In this document: in pieces, positions 1 to 7,240 of the stretch | Numbering within the stretch: the stretch's first letter is position 1 | Layout: the number at the start of each line of letters is the position of its first letter | Assembly (NCBI GenBank): GCA_002372505.1 | Contig: DFGY01000062.1 | Location: 1-20,216, forward strand | Reading direction: 5' to 3' | Origin: Firmicutes bacterium UBA3738 | GTDB taxonomy: Bacteria; Bacillota; Clostridia; Peptostreptococcales; Anaerovoracaceae | Length of the DNA stretch: 20,216 bases | Program-made: the position numbers and the translations under genes | Notes under the pieces: generated by a model | Told to the model about the DNA's origin: nothing | Database searches by the model: none | Seen by the model: the letters and a program-made list of their open reading frames with translations, nothing else

Positions 1-22
1 GGGGACAGGCTTTTTGTTTCGC
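1..22 (+). repeat. Truncated family B end repeat at the window edge
   Basis: The first 20 bases match positions 9-28 of the 30-bp end repeat found perfectly inverted at 12781-12810 and 13070-13099. The window edge removes the rest, so it cannot be said whether this is a lone end or the right-hand part of a larger element. It lies directly before the family A doublet. Confidence 0.7.
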
Positions 23-25
23 AGA

Positions 26-104
26 GGTGACAGGGGGACGGTTCTCTCGTCACCTTTTTCCAATATACGGAAAAAGATGACGAGAGAACCGTCCCCTTGT
101 CATC
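26..104. repeat. Family A inverted doublet (REP/BIME-like palindrome)
   Basis: Two about 30-nt units face each other: the left arm carries GGTGACAGGGGGACGG and ends in CGTCACC plus a T-run, and the right arm is its near-complement (GATGACGAGAGAACCG onward). They flank a core reading CCAATATACGG. The same core and arms recur at 10267-10336 (core reversed) and 20047-20130. The whole could fold into one long hairpin or two short ones. It ends 2 bp before the BirA operator and may insulate birA from upstream transcription. Confidence 0.85.
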
Positions 105-106
105 TC

Positions 107-138
107 TTGTCAACCCTATGTTTCTTATTGGTTGACGT
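107..138 (+). promoter_or_regulatory. BirA operator (biotin box)
   Basis: The half-sites TTGTCAACC (107-115) and GGTTGACGT (130-138) are separated by exactly 14 bp. The right half matches the reverse complement of the left at 7 of 9 bases. This is the layout known for Firmicute BirA boxes, a TTGTNAACC-type half, 14-15 bp, then the inverted half. The right half covers the -35 hexamer of the birA promoter, so binding of biotinyl-AMP-loaded BirA should block transcription of birA-bioY. The assignment is by pattern and context. Confidence 0.82.
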
Positions 139-160
139 GCCCCCATTGTAGTTATATAAT
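132..160 (+). promoter_or_regulatory. Sigma-A promoter of birA-bioY
   Basis: The -35 box TTGACG (132-137) and the perfect -10 box TATAAT (155-160) are 17 bp apart. The expected transcription start is about position 167, within a base or so of the birA ATG at 168. That implies an mRNA with essentially no 5' leader. There is no Shine-Dalgarno-like sequence between the -10 box and the ATG, which agrees with this. Confidence 0.85.
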
Positions 161-167
161 CTCTTCC

Positions 168-1142
168 ATGACTACGAAAGAAAATGTACTTGATTATTTA
201 GAAAAAAGAAAAGGCCAGCCTGTATCCGGCGGCTTCATGGCCAGGGAGCTGGGAGTCTCCAGAAATGCCGTGTGGAAAGCCATAAACTCCCTGCGCAAGG
301 AAGGTCATGAAATATCCGGCGGCTCTGGCATCGGCTACACTCTCAGCGAGGAATCGGATCTTCTATCCGAAGCCGGCATAGGTGGACATCTCCGAAAAAG
401 GACAGACCTGCTGGTCTTTGAGTCCATCGATTCCACAAACAACGAGGCTAAGAGACTGGCTATAGGAAGCCCAAAGACCCCACTCCTCATCGTTTCAGGA
501 GAGCAAACCCAGGGACGAGGCAGGCTCGGCCGCACATTCTATTCCCCGGCGGACACAGGCCTGTACATGAGCTTTCTCCTTAAACCGGCCATAAAAATGT
601 CTGAGGCCTCCTTCCTTACAATCGCTGCATCCGTTGCAGTTACAAAGGCTATAGAAAATGTAACGGGAATTACCTGCGGAATTAAATGGGTTAATGACAT
701 TTACGTAGGCGACAAGAAGGTCTGCGGCATTCTTACGGAAGCCGTGGCCGGAATAGAAAGCGGAAATCTCGACTACGTAATCGTTGGAATAGGCGTAAAC
801 TGTCATCCGGCTTCATTCCCACCTGAGGCTGGTAGCAACCCGGGCTATATAAAGGAAGGAACCCCAAGGAACCTGCTTGCGGCGGAGATTGCCAACGAAT
901 TTCTCCCCTTGGTGGAAAGTATGGACAAAGAATCCATTCTGGATTACTACCGCGATCACTGCATTGTAATCGGTAAAAGCATTCGCATCTTCAAACAAGG
1001 CGCCGGTGAACAGGCAGAAAACGGAGCCAGCGCCACAGCTATAGGAATTGACGATAGCGGCAGATTAATAGTGAAATACCCGGACGGCAGCACCTCGCAC
1101 CTGTCCTCGGGGGAAATAAGTGTGCGAGAAGCAAGGACATGA
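168..1142 (+). CDS. birA: Bifunctional biotin--[acetyl-CoA-carboxylase] ligase and biotin repressor
   Basis: This cytoplasmic enzyme activates biotin to biotinyl-AMP and attaches it to the carrier lysine of biotin-dependent carboxylases; the loaded form also represses biotin genes. The 324-residue protein has an N-terminal winged helix (about residues 1-60, with LGVSRNAVWKAINSL as recognition region), the ligase loop GRGRLGR (116-122), KWVND (173-177, family usual KWPND) and KVCGIL (184-189). The DNA-binding domain makes it the bifunctional class, matching the operator just upstream. I chose the ATG at 168 because the longer TTG start at 132 lies inside the -35 box and the winged helix begins naturally here. 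No Shine-Dalgarno precedes the ATG, so initiation is probably leaderless. The stop is followed 12 nt later by the bioY start. Confidence 0.95.
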   Translation: MTTKENVLDYLEKRKGQPVSGGFMARELGVSRNAVWKAINSLRKEGHEISGGSGIGYTLSEESDLLSEAGIGGHLRKRTDLLVFESIDSTNNEAKRLAIGSPKTPLLIVSGEQTQGRGRLGRTFYSPADTGLYMSFLLKPAIKMSEASFLTIAASVAVTKAIENVTGITCGIKWVNDIYVGDKKVCGILTEAVAGIESGNLDYVIVGIGVNCHPASFPPEAGSNPGYIKEGTPRNLLAAEIANEFLPLVESMDKESILDYYRDHCIVIGKSIRIFKQGAGEQAENGASATAIGIDDSGRLIVKYPDGSTSHLSSGEISVREART

Positions 1143-1154
1143 GGTATGGAAACA

Positions 1155-1712
1155 ATGACTAAAACCAAAACAAACATGCTGATTCTTTCAGCCATATTCG
1201 CTGCAGTAGTTGCAGTATGCTCACAGATACAGATCCCACTAGCTCCGGTGCCAATTAACCTGGCCACCTTCGCCATTTTCATGACGGCAGGCCTTTTAGG
1301 CTGGAAATACGGAACCTTGTCCCTAATAGTATACGTACTGCTGGGAAGCGTTGGCGCTCCCGTATTCGCAGGATTCAGCGGCGGCTTTGGAGTAATTGCA
1401 GGGCCTACAGGAGGCTATATTGTAGGATATATTTTCGCAGCCCTCATTACAGGACTAATTATTGAGAAAAAAACAACCACTGCAGGCAGGCCCTCTTACC
1501 CTGTCCTGGTGGCTTCAATGGTTGCAGGTTTATTCGTATGCTATCTCCTGGGAACCATCTGGTTCATACATATTACAGGATGGACACTTGTCAAGGCGCT
1601 GGTGTCCTGCGTTTTAATCTTCCTCCCCGGAGACGCCTTAAAAATCGCCCTTTCTACTATTTTACTCGGCAAACTCATGCCCCACACTCGCAAATACACC
1701 GAAATAAACTAA
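1155..1712 (+). CDS. bioY: Biotin ECF transporter substrate-binding component BioY
   Basis: This is the membrane S-component that binds biotin and works with the shared ECF ATPases and T-component (EcfA1, EcfA2, EcfT), none of which is in the window. The protein is 185 residues, the usual size, almost entirely hydrophobic, with the family hallmark region APVPINLATFAIFMTAGLLG near residues 29-48 and GGFGVIAGPTGGYIVGY around residue 75. An in-frame ATG also lies at 1146, but the only Shine-Dalgarno (GAGGT, 1141-1145) touches it, whereas it is 9 nt from the ATG at 1155, so I prefer 1155. The gene follows birA at once and should share its BirA-controlled promoter, giving feedback between biotin uptake and ligase level. 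Confidence 0.93.
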   Translation: MTKTKTNMLILSAIFAAVVAVCSQIQIPLAPVPINLATFAIFMTAGLLGWKYGTLSLIVYVLLGSVGAPVFAGFSGGFGVIAGPTGGYIVGYIFAALITGLIIEKKTTTAGRPSYPVLVASMVAGLFVCYLLGTIWFIHITGWTLVKALVSCVLIFLPGDALKIALSTILLGKLMPHTRKYTEIN

Positions 1713-1769
1713 ATATACTCAACTGACTAAGCTGCTGTCTATTCACCTGATATTTTTCAAGCGTAAAGA

Positions 1770-1797
1770 AAAAAGAGAGATAGGGATCTCTCCTTTT
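1770..1797 (+). terminator. Intrinsic terminator after birA-bioY
   Basis: A hairpin with stem GAGAGAT (1775-1781) and ATCTCTC (1786-1792) around the loop AGGG is extended, after one A-C mismatch, by four A-T pairs, so the last arm ends in TTTT. It lies 58 bp after the bioY stop. The A-run on the other side could let it work weakly on the minus strand too. Confidence 0.7.
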
Positions 1798-1872
1798 AGG
1801 GGTGTATATATATATAGGGGGATAGATATGTCTTAATTAACTATAGTGTACCACCTAAAAGCATTTTTACAA

Positions 1873-1901
1873 TTGTGAAACATACAATTCTATGTTATGT
1901 T
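1873..1901 (+). promoter_or_regulatory. Possible promoter for the PucR-like gene
   Basis: TTGTGA (1873-1878) and TATGTT (1896-1901) are 17 bp apart and each matches 4 of 6 consensus bases. A start near 1908 would leave a leader of about 31 nt with the GGGAGGG ribosome binding site. The surrounding 1800-1930 stretch is very AT-rich. The call is tentative. Confidence 0.4.
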
Positions 1902-1938
1902 AATTATAAATTATACACGTATATTAGGGAGGGTACAT

Positions 1939-3120
1939 ATGTTAACAGTAATGGAGATGTTGTCGCATCCAGCATTCAGCGACTTTAGACTTATTACAAA
2001 CAAAAGTGGTCTGAATAATAGAATCCGAGATGCGGCCATTCTGGAATGGGAATCCGGCGAAGACCTGGACGAAGGTTTTTCCCCGGGAGATTTTGTTGTT
2101 ACGACTCTTACGGCTTACAGGGATTCCCCGGAGCTGGCCGACCTTATTATCGTAGCACTTCTGGAAAAGAATATTGCCGGACTGGCCATAAGGGATATTT
2201 ACTTTTCGAACCTGCCGGAAGAAATCGTTTACTTGGCGGATGAAATGGAAGTTCCTATATTCATGTTCACGGAGTCAAAGACCAGCGATATTGTTTACGC
2301 CTTAAAGAGCGATCTGGCTGCTGATGAAATAAACGCTTCCGCCATGAGAAAGGTGAGACAGATTCTCTACCAATCCTCAGACGAGGCAGACACGGAAATT
2401 CTAGCCAGGGGAGTAAACCCTTACTTCACAAACAATCTCATTTGCATCTTCGGCCTGCCTGTAGACTATAACAACAAGGATGCAATCATCGACAAAATTC
2501 ATGAAGGCTATAAGAATATGCTTCAGAAAATAGAGATCGACCCGGAGGTGTCCTACTCCATACTATTCTTCTCCATGGGGATATGTCTCATATACTCAGA
2601 CCCGCGCGCAAAGATGGATCTTAGGGAAGGCGCCACGAAGCTTCTGGCTCAGTTCCCTACGGACACTACCCAGTTCGCCCTGGGCATCAGCGACCCGACG
2701 GAAAAGCTATCCGATATCGGCTTTGCCATAAGGCAGTCCCTCTACGCCTCAGCCGATGCTCACGTAAACGGCGTCGCCATTCAGGATTACAACAAAATGG
2801 GATTCACCCGCGTGCTCTGCCCCTTAAGAAATGACTTTTGGATGAAGGGCTACTACGACGATTTATATAACCGCATCAACGAGTACGACGAGAAGCACGA
2901 TGCTCATCTTTATGAGACCATCGCCGATTACGTTCACTGCAACGGCGATATTAACGCTGCGGCGGAGCTGTCATTCCAGCATCCCAATACAATTCGTTAC
3001 CGTATTAAAAAGGTGCAGGAAGTGCTGCGGATTGAAAACGCCCTGGACGTCAGAATTCAGCTGTTTACCCTGGTCAGGCTCCGGGAGCTTAGCTACCTGC
3101 TCGTGGACTGGAGAGTATGA
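1939..3120 (+). CDS. PucR family transcriptional regulator
   Basis: This is a DNA-binding regulator of the PucR/CdaR type, a family known to control purine, amino acid or sugar-acid catabolism; the ligand here is unknown. The 393-residue protein opens with a PucR N-terminal domain (MLTVMEMLSHPAFSDFRLITNKSGL through MPIF-like VPIFMF near residue 115), has a GGDEF-like middle region, and ends with the PucR-type HTH (about residues 325-390, including NTIRYRIKKVQEVL). The ATG at 1939 is chosen because GGGAGGG (1927-1933) is 5 nt upstream; an in-frame ATG at 1897 falls in the putative -10 box. The stop overlaps the start of the exporter gene by 4 nt (ATGA), implying translational coupling and perhaps control of that transporter's substrate pathway. 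Confidence 0.88.
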   Translation: MLTVMEMLSHPAFSDFRLITNKSGLNNRIRDAAILEWESGEDLDEGFSPGDFVVTTLTAYRDSPELADLIIVALLEKNIAGLAIRDIYFSNLPEEIVYLADEMEVPIFMFTESKTSDIVYALKSDLAADEINASAMRKVRQILYQSSDEADTEILARGVNPYFTNNLICIFGLPVDYNNKDAIIDKIHEGYKNMLQKIEIDPEVSYSILFFSMGICLIYSDPRAKMDLREGATKLLAQFPTDTTQFALGISDPTEKLSDIGFAIRQSLYASADAHVNGVAIQDYNKMGFTRVLCPLRNDFWMKGYYDDLYNRINEYDEKHDAHLYETIADYVHCNGDINAAAELSFQHPNTIRYRIKKVQEVLRIENALDVRIQLFTLVRLRELSYLLVDWRV

Positions 3121-4028
3121 TGCAAAATAAGAAAGGCCTCCCTCTCCTCCTGCTGACTTCGTTTATTTGGGGCACGGCCTTCGTCGCTCAGCGCAAAGGA
3201 ATGGAATACATCGGCCCCTTCACATTTAACGGAATAAGGTGCCTTATCGGCGCCCTCTTTCTGGTTCCACTGGTTGTTTTCACAGTGAAATTCGCAAGGA
3301 AAGCCGGTGCGGACGACCCCGCAGCCTTAGGGAACTACAATTCCAGGCGCTCCCTTATGGTCGGCGGCATCCTATGCGGGCTCCTCATGTTTACAGCCAG
3401 CAGCCTGCAGCAGTACGGAATGGTCTTTACCACCGCCGGCAAGGCAGGATTTATCACCGCAATGTACATTATAATAGTCCCCATTCTGGGACTCTTCATA
3501 GGAAAGAAGGTGCGGCCCATTCTCTGGCTTTGCGTCGCCCTGGCCATAGCCGGCCTCTTCCTTCTCACAATGAAAGAAGATTTGACCGTCAGCCCGGGAG
3601 ACCTGCTGGTCCTGGCCTGCGCCCTTTTCTTCTCCCTGCATATTTTAGTAATCGATCACTATACCGTGCGGACCAACGCTGTGGGCCTTTCCGCCGTCCA
3701 GCTGCTGATTACGGGAATTCTTTCGATTCCCTGCATCATCATCTTCGAGAAAGTGGACTGGGACATGGTAATGGAATGCGCCATTCCCATTCTCTACGCC
3801 GGCGTCATGTCCTGCGGCGTAGCCTACACTCTGCAGATTGTAGCTCAGAAATTCACGGAACCAACCCTGGCCTCTCTGGTCCTTTCCCTGGAATCGGTCT
3901 TCGCCGTGCTGGCGGGAGTGGTGGTCCTGGGAGAAGTCATTTCCATGAGGGAACTTACAGGTTGCATTCTCATGTTCGTTGCGATAATATTAGCACAGTT
4001 ACCGGAAAAGAAATTAGTGAATAAATAA
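3117..4028 (+). CDS. EamA/DMT family transporter
   Basis: This integral membrane transporter is of the drug/metabolite superfamily, whose members usually export or import amino acids, nucleosides or other small metabolites; no substrate can be read from the sequence. The 303 residues form two EamA repeats with about ten membrane segments. The opening LLLLTSFIWGTAFVAQRKGM and the second-repeat ending LGEVISMRELTGCILMFVAIILAQ are typical. The start ATG overlaps the TGA of the PucR-like gene, and the HD-domain gene begins 12 nt after its stop, so it sits inside one transcription unit. Two consecutive ATG codons open the gene and either may serve. Confidence 0.9.
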   Translation: MMQNKKGLPLLLLTSFIWGTAFVAQRKGMEYIGPFTFNGIRCLIGALFLVPLVVFTVKFARKAGADDPAALGNYNSRRSLMVGGILCGLLMFTASSLQQYGMVFTTAGKAGFITAMYIIIVPILGLFIGKKVRPILWLCVALAIAGLFLLTMKEDLTVSPGDLLVLACALFFSLHILVIDHYTVRTNAVGLSAVQLLITGILSIPCIIIFEKVDWDMVMECAIPILYAGVMSCGVAYTLQIVAQKFTEPTLASLVLSLESVFAVLAGVVVLGEVISMRELTGCILMFVAIILAQLPEKKLVNK

Positions 4029-4040
4029 AGGAGAAAAGCA

Positions 4041-4616
4041 ATGTCAATTCCTACAAGAGATCAAGCACTTGAGCTGCTGAAAAAGTATAACAAAGAAGAC
4101 TTTCACATCAGGCACAGCCTGACCGTCGAGGGCGTCATGCGCTACTTCGCACGGGAAAAAGGATTTGGCGAGGATGAAGATTTCTGGGGTCTTGTCGGCC
4201 TTCTTCACGATATAGACTTTGAGATGTGGCCGGAGCAGCACTGCCAGAAGGCACCTGAGCTGCTGGCTGAAATAGACGCACCGGAAGAGATGGTGCACGC
4301 AATTTGCTCCCACGGCTATGGCATCTGCTCGGACATTAAGCCGGAGCACGAAATGGAAAAAATCCTGTACGCAACAGACGAACTGACGGGACTGGTAGGC
4401 GCTGCCGCCCTCATGCGTCCTTCCAAGAGTTGCAAGGACATGGAGGTTAAGTCCCTTAAGAAGAAATTTAAAGACAAGAAATTTGCCGCCGGCTGCGACC
4501 GTGACATCATAAAGAACGGCGCAGAGATGCTGGGATGGGAGCTTGATGAACTCTTCGAGCAAACCATACTGGCCATGAGAGTGGACGAGGATGCAATCAA
4601 TGCTTACGGAGTATGA
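4041..4616 (+). CDS. HD domain-containing protein (HDIG-type phosphohydrolase)
   Basis: This is a probable cytoplasmic metal-dependent phosphohydrolase of the HD superfamily with unknown substrate. In the 191-residue protein the metal-ligand pattern is visible: His25 (RHS), His56-Asp57 (LLHDID), His91 (CSHGYG) and Asp113 (ATDELTG). The size fits stand-alone HDIG proteins common in Clostridia. AAGGAG (4028-4033) lies 7 nt before the ATG. The 3' end overlaps the larE reading frame by 17 nt, so the two are likely translated together. There is no known functional link of this family to LarE, so a shared pathway is only inferred from position. Confidence 0.85.
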   Translation: MSIPTRDQALELLKKYNKEDFHIRHSLTVEGVMRYFAREKGFGEDEDFWGLVGLLHDIDFEMWPEQHCQKAPELLAEIDAPEEMVHAICSHGYGICSDIKPEHEMEKILYATDELTGLVGAAALMRPSKSCKDMEVKSLKKKFKDKKFAAGCDRDIIKNGAEMLGWELDELFEQTILAMRVDEDAINAYGV

Positions 4617-5385
4617 GAAGTATAAGGAAGGCGGCCTTGCGGTCGCCTTTTCGGGTGGAGTGGACAGCACATTCCTGCTGGCCATCGCCGCGGAAGAACT
4701 GGGCGCTGATAAGGTGCTGGCTCTGACACTGAAGGCTCCCATCATTCCTGAAGACGAGCTTGAGTACGCCGCCGACTTTTGCAGGAAGCTGGGGGTGCGC
4801 CACAAGATCATTGACGGAAGTGACGTGCTGGAGACCGATGCATTTGCGGAGAATCCTCCGGATCGCTGCTACCACTGCAAGCACCATATTTTTTCCAAGC
4901 TTCTCTCTGAGGCAGAAGGCCTTCCCCTGGCCGACGGCACCAACCTGGATGACCTTGGGGATTACCGCCCGGGAATGAAGGCTCTCTCTGAGCTGGGAAT
5001 CGTCAGTCCTCTTAAGGACGCCGGCTTTACCAAGGCGGATATTCGCGCCGGCCTCAAGGAGCGGGGAATTGAAATCTGGGACAAGCCTGCCTGCGCATGC
5101 CTTGCCAGCAGAGTGCCCTACGGCCAGGCAGTAACCGCGGAAAAAGTATTGCAGATATATAAGTTTGAGAGCCGGCTCCATGAGCTGGGCTTCAGTCAGG
5201 TACGGGTCCGCCATCACGGAGATGTGGCCCGCATAGAGGTGCTGCCGGAAGAACGGAAAATGTTCTTTGACGAGCAGCTGATGGATGAAGTGAATAAGTT
5301 CGCCGTGGGTCTGGGGTTTAAATACTGCAGCCTGGATTTAGGCGGATATGTAATGGGAAGTTTGAACAAAGATGTTGTTGGATAG
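4600..5385 (+). CDS. larE: ATP-dependent sacrificial sulfur transferase LarE
   Basis: LarE supplies sulfur for the nickel-pincer nucleotide cofactor of lactate racemase and related enzymes, after activating the substrate carboxylate with ATP. The PP-loop SGGVDST is at residues 18-24 of the 261-residue protein, followed by ADGTNLDDLGDYRPGMKA and the family segment KPACACLASRVPYG. Counting from the ATG at 4600, cysteines sit at about 90 and 93 (CYHC) and 165 and 167 (CAC). Known LarE proteins either sacrifice one active-site cysteine or hold an iron-sulfur cluster on three; the several cysteines here leave both open. The ATG at 4600 is preferred over 4591 because GAGG (4587-4590) is 9 nt from it. 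No larB, larC or larA is nearby. Confidence 0.88.
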   Translation: MLTEYEKYKEGGLAVAFSGGVDSTFLLAIAAEELGADKVLALTLKAPIIPEDELEYAADFCRKLGVRHKIIDGSDVLETDAFAENPPDRCYHCKHHIFSKLLSEAEGLPLADGTNLDDLGDYRPGMKALSELGIVSPLKDAGFTKADIRAGLKERGIEIWDKPACACLASRVPYGQAVTAEKVLQIYKFESRLHELGFSQVRVRHHGDVARIEVLPEERKMFFDEQLMDEVNKFAVGLGFKYCSLDLGGYVMGSLNKDVVG

Positions 5386-5403
5386 ATCAAAGGTTCGCAG
5401 AAA

Positions 5404-5432
5404 TTGCACGATATGATATTGTAACGAATAAT
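5404..5432 (+). promoter_or_regulatory. Possible promoter for the phosphohexomutase gene
   Basis: TTGCAC (5404-5409), a 17-bp spacer and AATAAT (5427-5432) fit a weak -35 and a good -10 (5 of 6). It lies in the 85-bp gap after larE, where I see no terminator, so read-through from the larE operon is an alternative. Confidence 0.35.
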
Positions 5433-5470
5433 GATTAGCTACACAGAAATAACTACAGGAGAAGAAAACA

Positions 5471-7216
5471 ATGAGGGATTACAGCAAATTACAGAACGGC
5501 AGTGACATTAGAGGCATCGCCCTTCCCGGCGTCCCCGGAGAGGATGTGAACCTTGACGCTGCCGCTGCAGCGAAAATAGGCGCCGCCTTTGCACGCTGGC
5601 TGGGTAAGAAAGCCGGCAGCGGAGCTGATGGAGCCGGAAAATCGAACGAAGAAATTCGCGTGGCCGTGGGCCGGGACCCGAGACTCAGCGGAGCAGACCT
5701 TGCCGCCTCACTTACTGCCGGTCTCCAAAGCGCCGGCGCAGCAGTTCTGGACTGCGGCCTTGCCAGCACACCTGCCATGTTCATGTCCACTCAGTTTGAC
5801 GATTTTAAATGCCGGGGCGCTGTAATGATTACGGCCTCCCACCTTCCCTTTAACCGCAATGGATTTAAATTCTTTACGGCAGAAGGCGGACTTAATAAAG
5901 AAGATATAAAAGAGATACTGGCTATCGCATCGTCTATAGGCGATAGTCTGGATGTGTTGAAAAACGCTGATTCCGAAGGCGCTTCTGTGGACGCATCACA
6001 GAGCGCCTTGCCTGGCAATTCACAGGACGCTGCTGGCGCTCTTTCCGAGCTTATGGAAGAGTACTGCGCCCACCTTCGGGGGATTATAATTGAGGGACTA
6101 TCCGGCTCAAGTTCAGCAAAAGAGAACCAAGTTTCCGGCAGTGCTCCTGTCGCCGGGGAGTCAACCAGCCACGCTAGCGAGCTTCCTCTCAACGGCCTGA
6201 AAATCGTCGTCGATGCCGGGAACGGCGCCGGCGGTTTTTACGCCGATCACGTACTGGCTCCCCTTGGTGCTGAGGTTACCGGCTGCTTCCTGGAGCCTGA
6301 CGGGAATTTCCCTAATCACATTCCCAACCCGGAGAACGCCGAAGCCATGGCCAGCATTTGCGGTGCAGTAAAAGAACACGCCGCAGATCTGGGAATCATC
6401 TTCGACACCGACGTGGACCGCTCCGCAGCAGTTGACGAGAACGGCAAGGAAATCGCCAGAAACGGAATCGTTGCTCTGGCCGCAGCTCTTGTAAGCGAGA
6501 AACACCCGGGCACCACTGTAGTCACAGACAGCATCACCAGCGACGAGCTTTCCGTCTTCCTGGAGGAGTCTCTGGGGATGAAGCACCTGCGTTTCAAGCG
6601 CGGATATAAAAATGTTATTAACAAATCAATCGAGCTGAACGAAGCCGGCGAGGCCAGCTATCTGGCCATCGAGACTTCCGGCCACGCGGCTATTAAAGAT
6701 AATTACTTCCTGGACGACGGTGCGTACCTGGCGACTCTTATAGTAATTAAGGCCGCCCAGCTGAAGGCAGAAGGCAAAGGTATCAGCACCATGATTTCTT
6801 CCCTGGCCGAGCCGGAAGACGCCTGCGAAGTCAGAATGAAAATCAACTCCGACGACTTTGGAGGGGTAGGCGACAGAATCCTCGAAGACCTTAAGGCTGC
6901 TATTAGCGTGGACGCAGGCTCGGCAATGGGCGCGGCTGCAAATTCCGACTCAGGCGCAGCTGCAAACAATAGCAGTTCTGACGCTGCTCTGGGAGATGTC
7001 TTCAGCTTGGTCGAGCCCAACTACGAGGGCGTGCGTGCAAATTACGATGATGGTCAGGTGAGCGGCTGGTTCCTGCTGCGCAAATCTCTCCACGATCCCA
7101 TCATGCCTCTGAACATTGAGACAAATCAAAAAGACGGCTGCAAGGTTATCGCCGCCGCCTTGAAAGATTTCCTTTCGGCCTATTCTGAACTTGAGTCAGA
7201 TAAACTCGACTTCTGA
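5471..7216 (+). CDS. Phosphohexomutase (phosphoglucomutase/phosphomannomutase family)
   Basis: This cytoplasmic alpha-D-phosphohexomutase interconverts sugar 1- and 6-phosphates; specificity cannot be fixed from sequence. In 581 residues all key elements appear: phospho-serine Ser123 in TASHLPFNRNG, metal loop DTDVDR (312-317), sugar-recognition ETSGH (401-405) and a C-terminal phosphate-binding region around LLRKSLHDPIMPLNIE (535-550). The TASHLPFNRNG form differs from the common TASHNP and marks a subgroup. It is longer than the usual 450-500 residues because of Ala/Ser-rich low-complexity inserts at about 165-190, 208-236 and 480-507, each lying between domains. AGGAGA (5457-5462) precedes the ATG by 8 nt. 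The gene converges with the minus-strand gene at 7241, with only 24 bp between their stops. Confidence 0.88.
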   Translation: MRDYSKLQNGSDIRGIALPGVPGEDVNLDAAAAAKIGAAFARWLGKKAGSGADGAGKSNEEIRVAVGRDPRLSGADLAASLTAGLQSAGAAVLDCGLASTPAMFMSTQFDDFKCRGAVMITASHLPFNRNGFKFFTAEGGLNKEDIKEILAIASSIGDSLDVLKNADSEGASVDASQSALPGNSQDAAGALSELMEEYCAHLRGIIIEGLSGSSSAKENQVSGSAPVAGESTSHASELPLNGLKIVVDAGNGAGGFYADHVLAPLGAEVTGCFLEPDGNFPNHIPNPENAEAMASICGAVKEHAADLGIIFDTDVDRSAAVDENGKEIARNGIVALAAALVSEKHPGTTVVTDSITSDELSVFLEESLGMKHLRFKRGYKNVINKSIELNEAGEASYLAIETSGHAAIKDNYFLDDGAYLATLIVIKAAQLKAEGKGISTMISSLAEPEDACEVRMKINSDDFGGVGDRILEDLKAAISVDAGSAMGAAANSDSGAAANNSSSDAALGDVFSLVEPNYEGVRANYDDGQVSGWFLLRKSLHDPIMPLNIETNQKDGCKVIAAALKDFLSAYSELESDKLDF

Positions 7217-7240
7217 TGGCCCCCTTATAGTTTCAAGCAC

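Noticed and set aside
132..167. TTG start for birA giving 12 extra residues
   Set aside because: The TTG is the first three bases of the -35 hexamer, so it would not be in the mRNA; the winged-helix domain begins naturally at the ATG at 168.
3239..4024. 261-codon plus-strand frame inside the EamA transporter gene
   Set aside because: Its product is rich in Arg, His, Ser and Pro without hydrophobic or domain pattern, as expected for a wrong-frame reading of a membrane protein gene.
4044..4811. 255-codon open frame on the minus strand
   Set aside because: It lies antisense to the well-supported HD and larE genes, resembles no family and has no ribosome binding site; it is a shadow of GC-rich coding sequence.
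4597..5217. 206-codon minus-strand frame inside larE
   Set aside because: It is antisense to larE, has no recognisable domain and no start signals.
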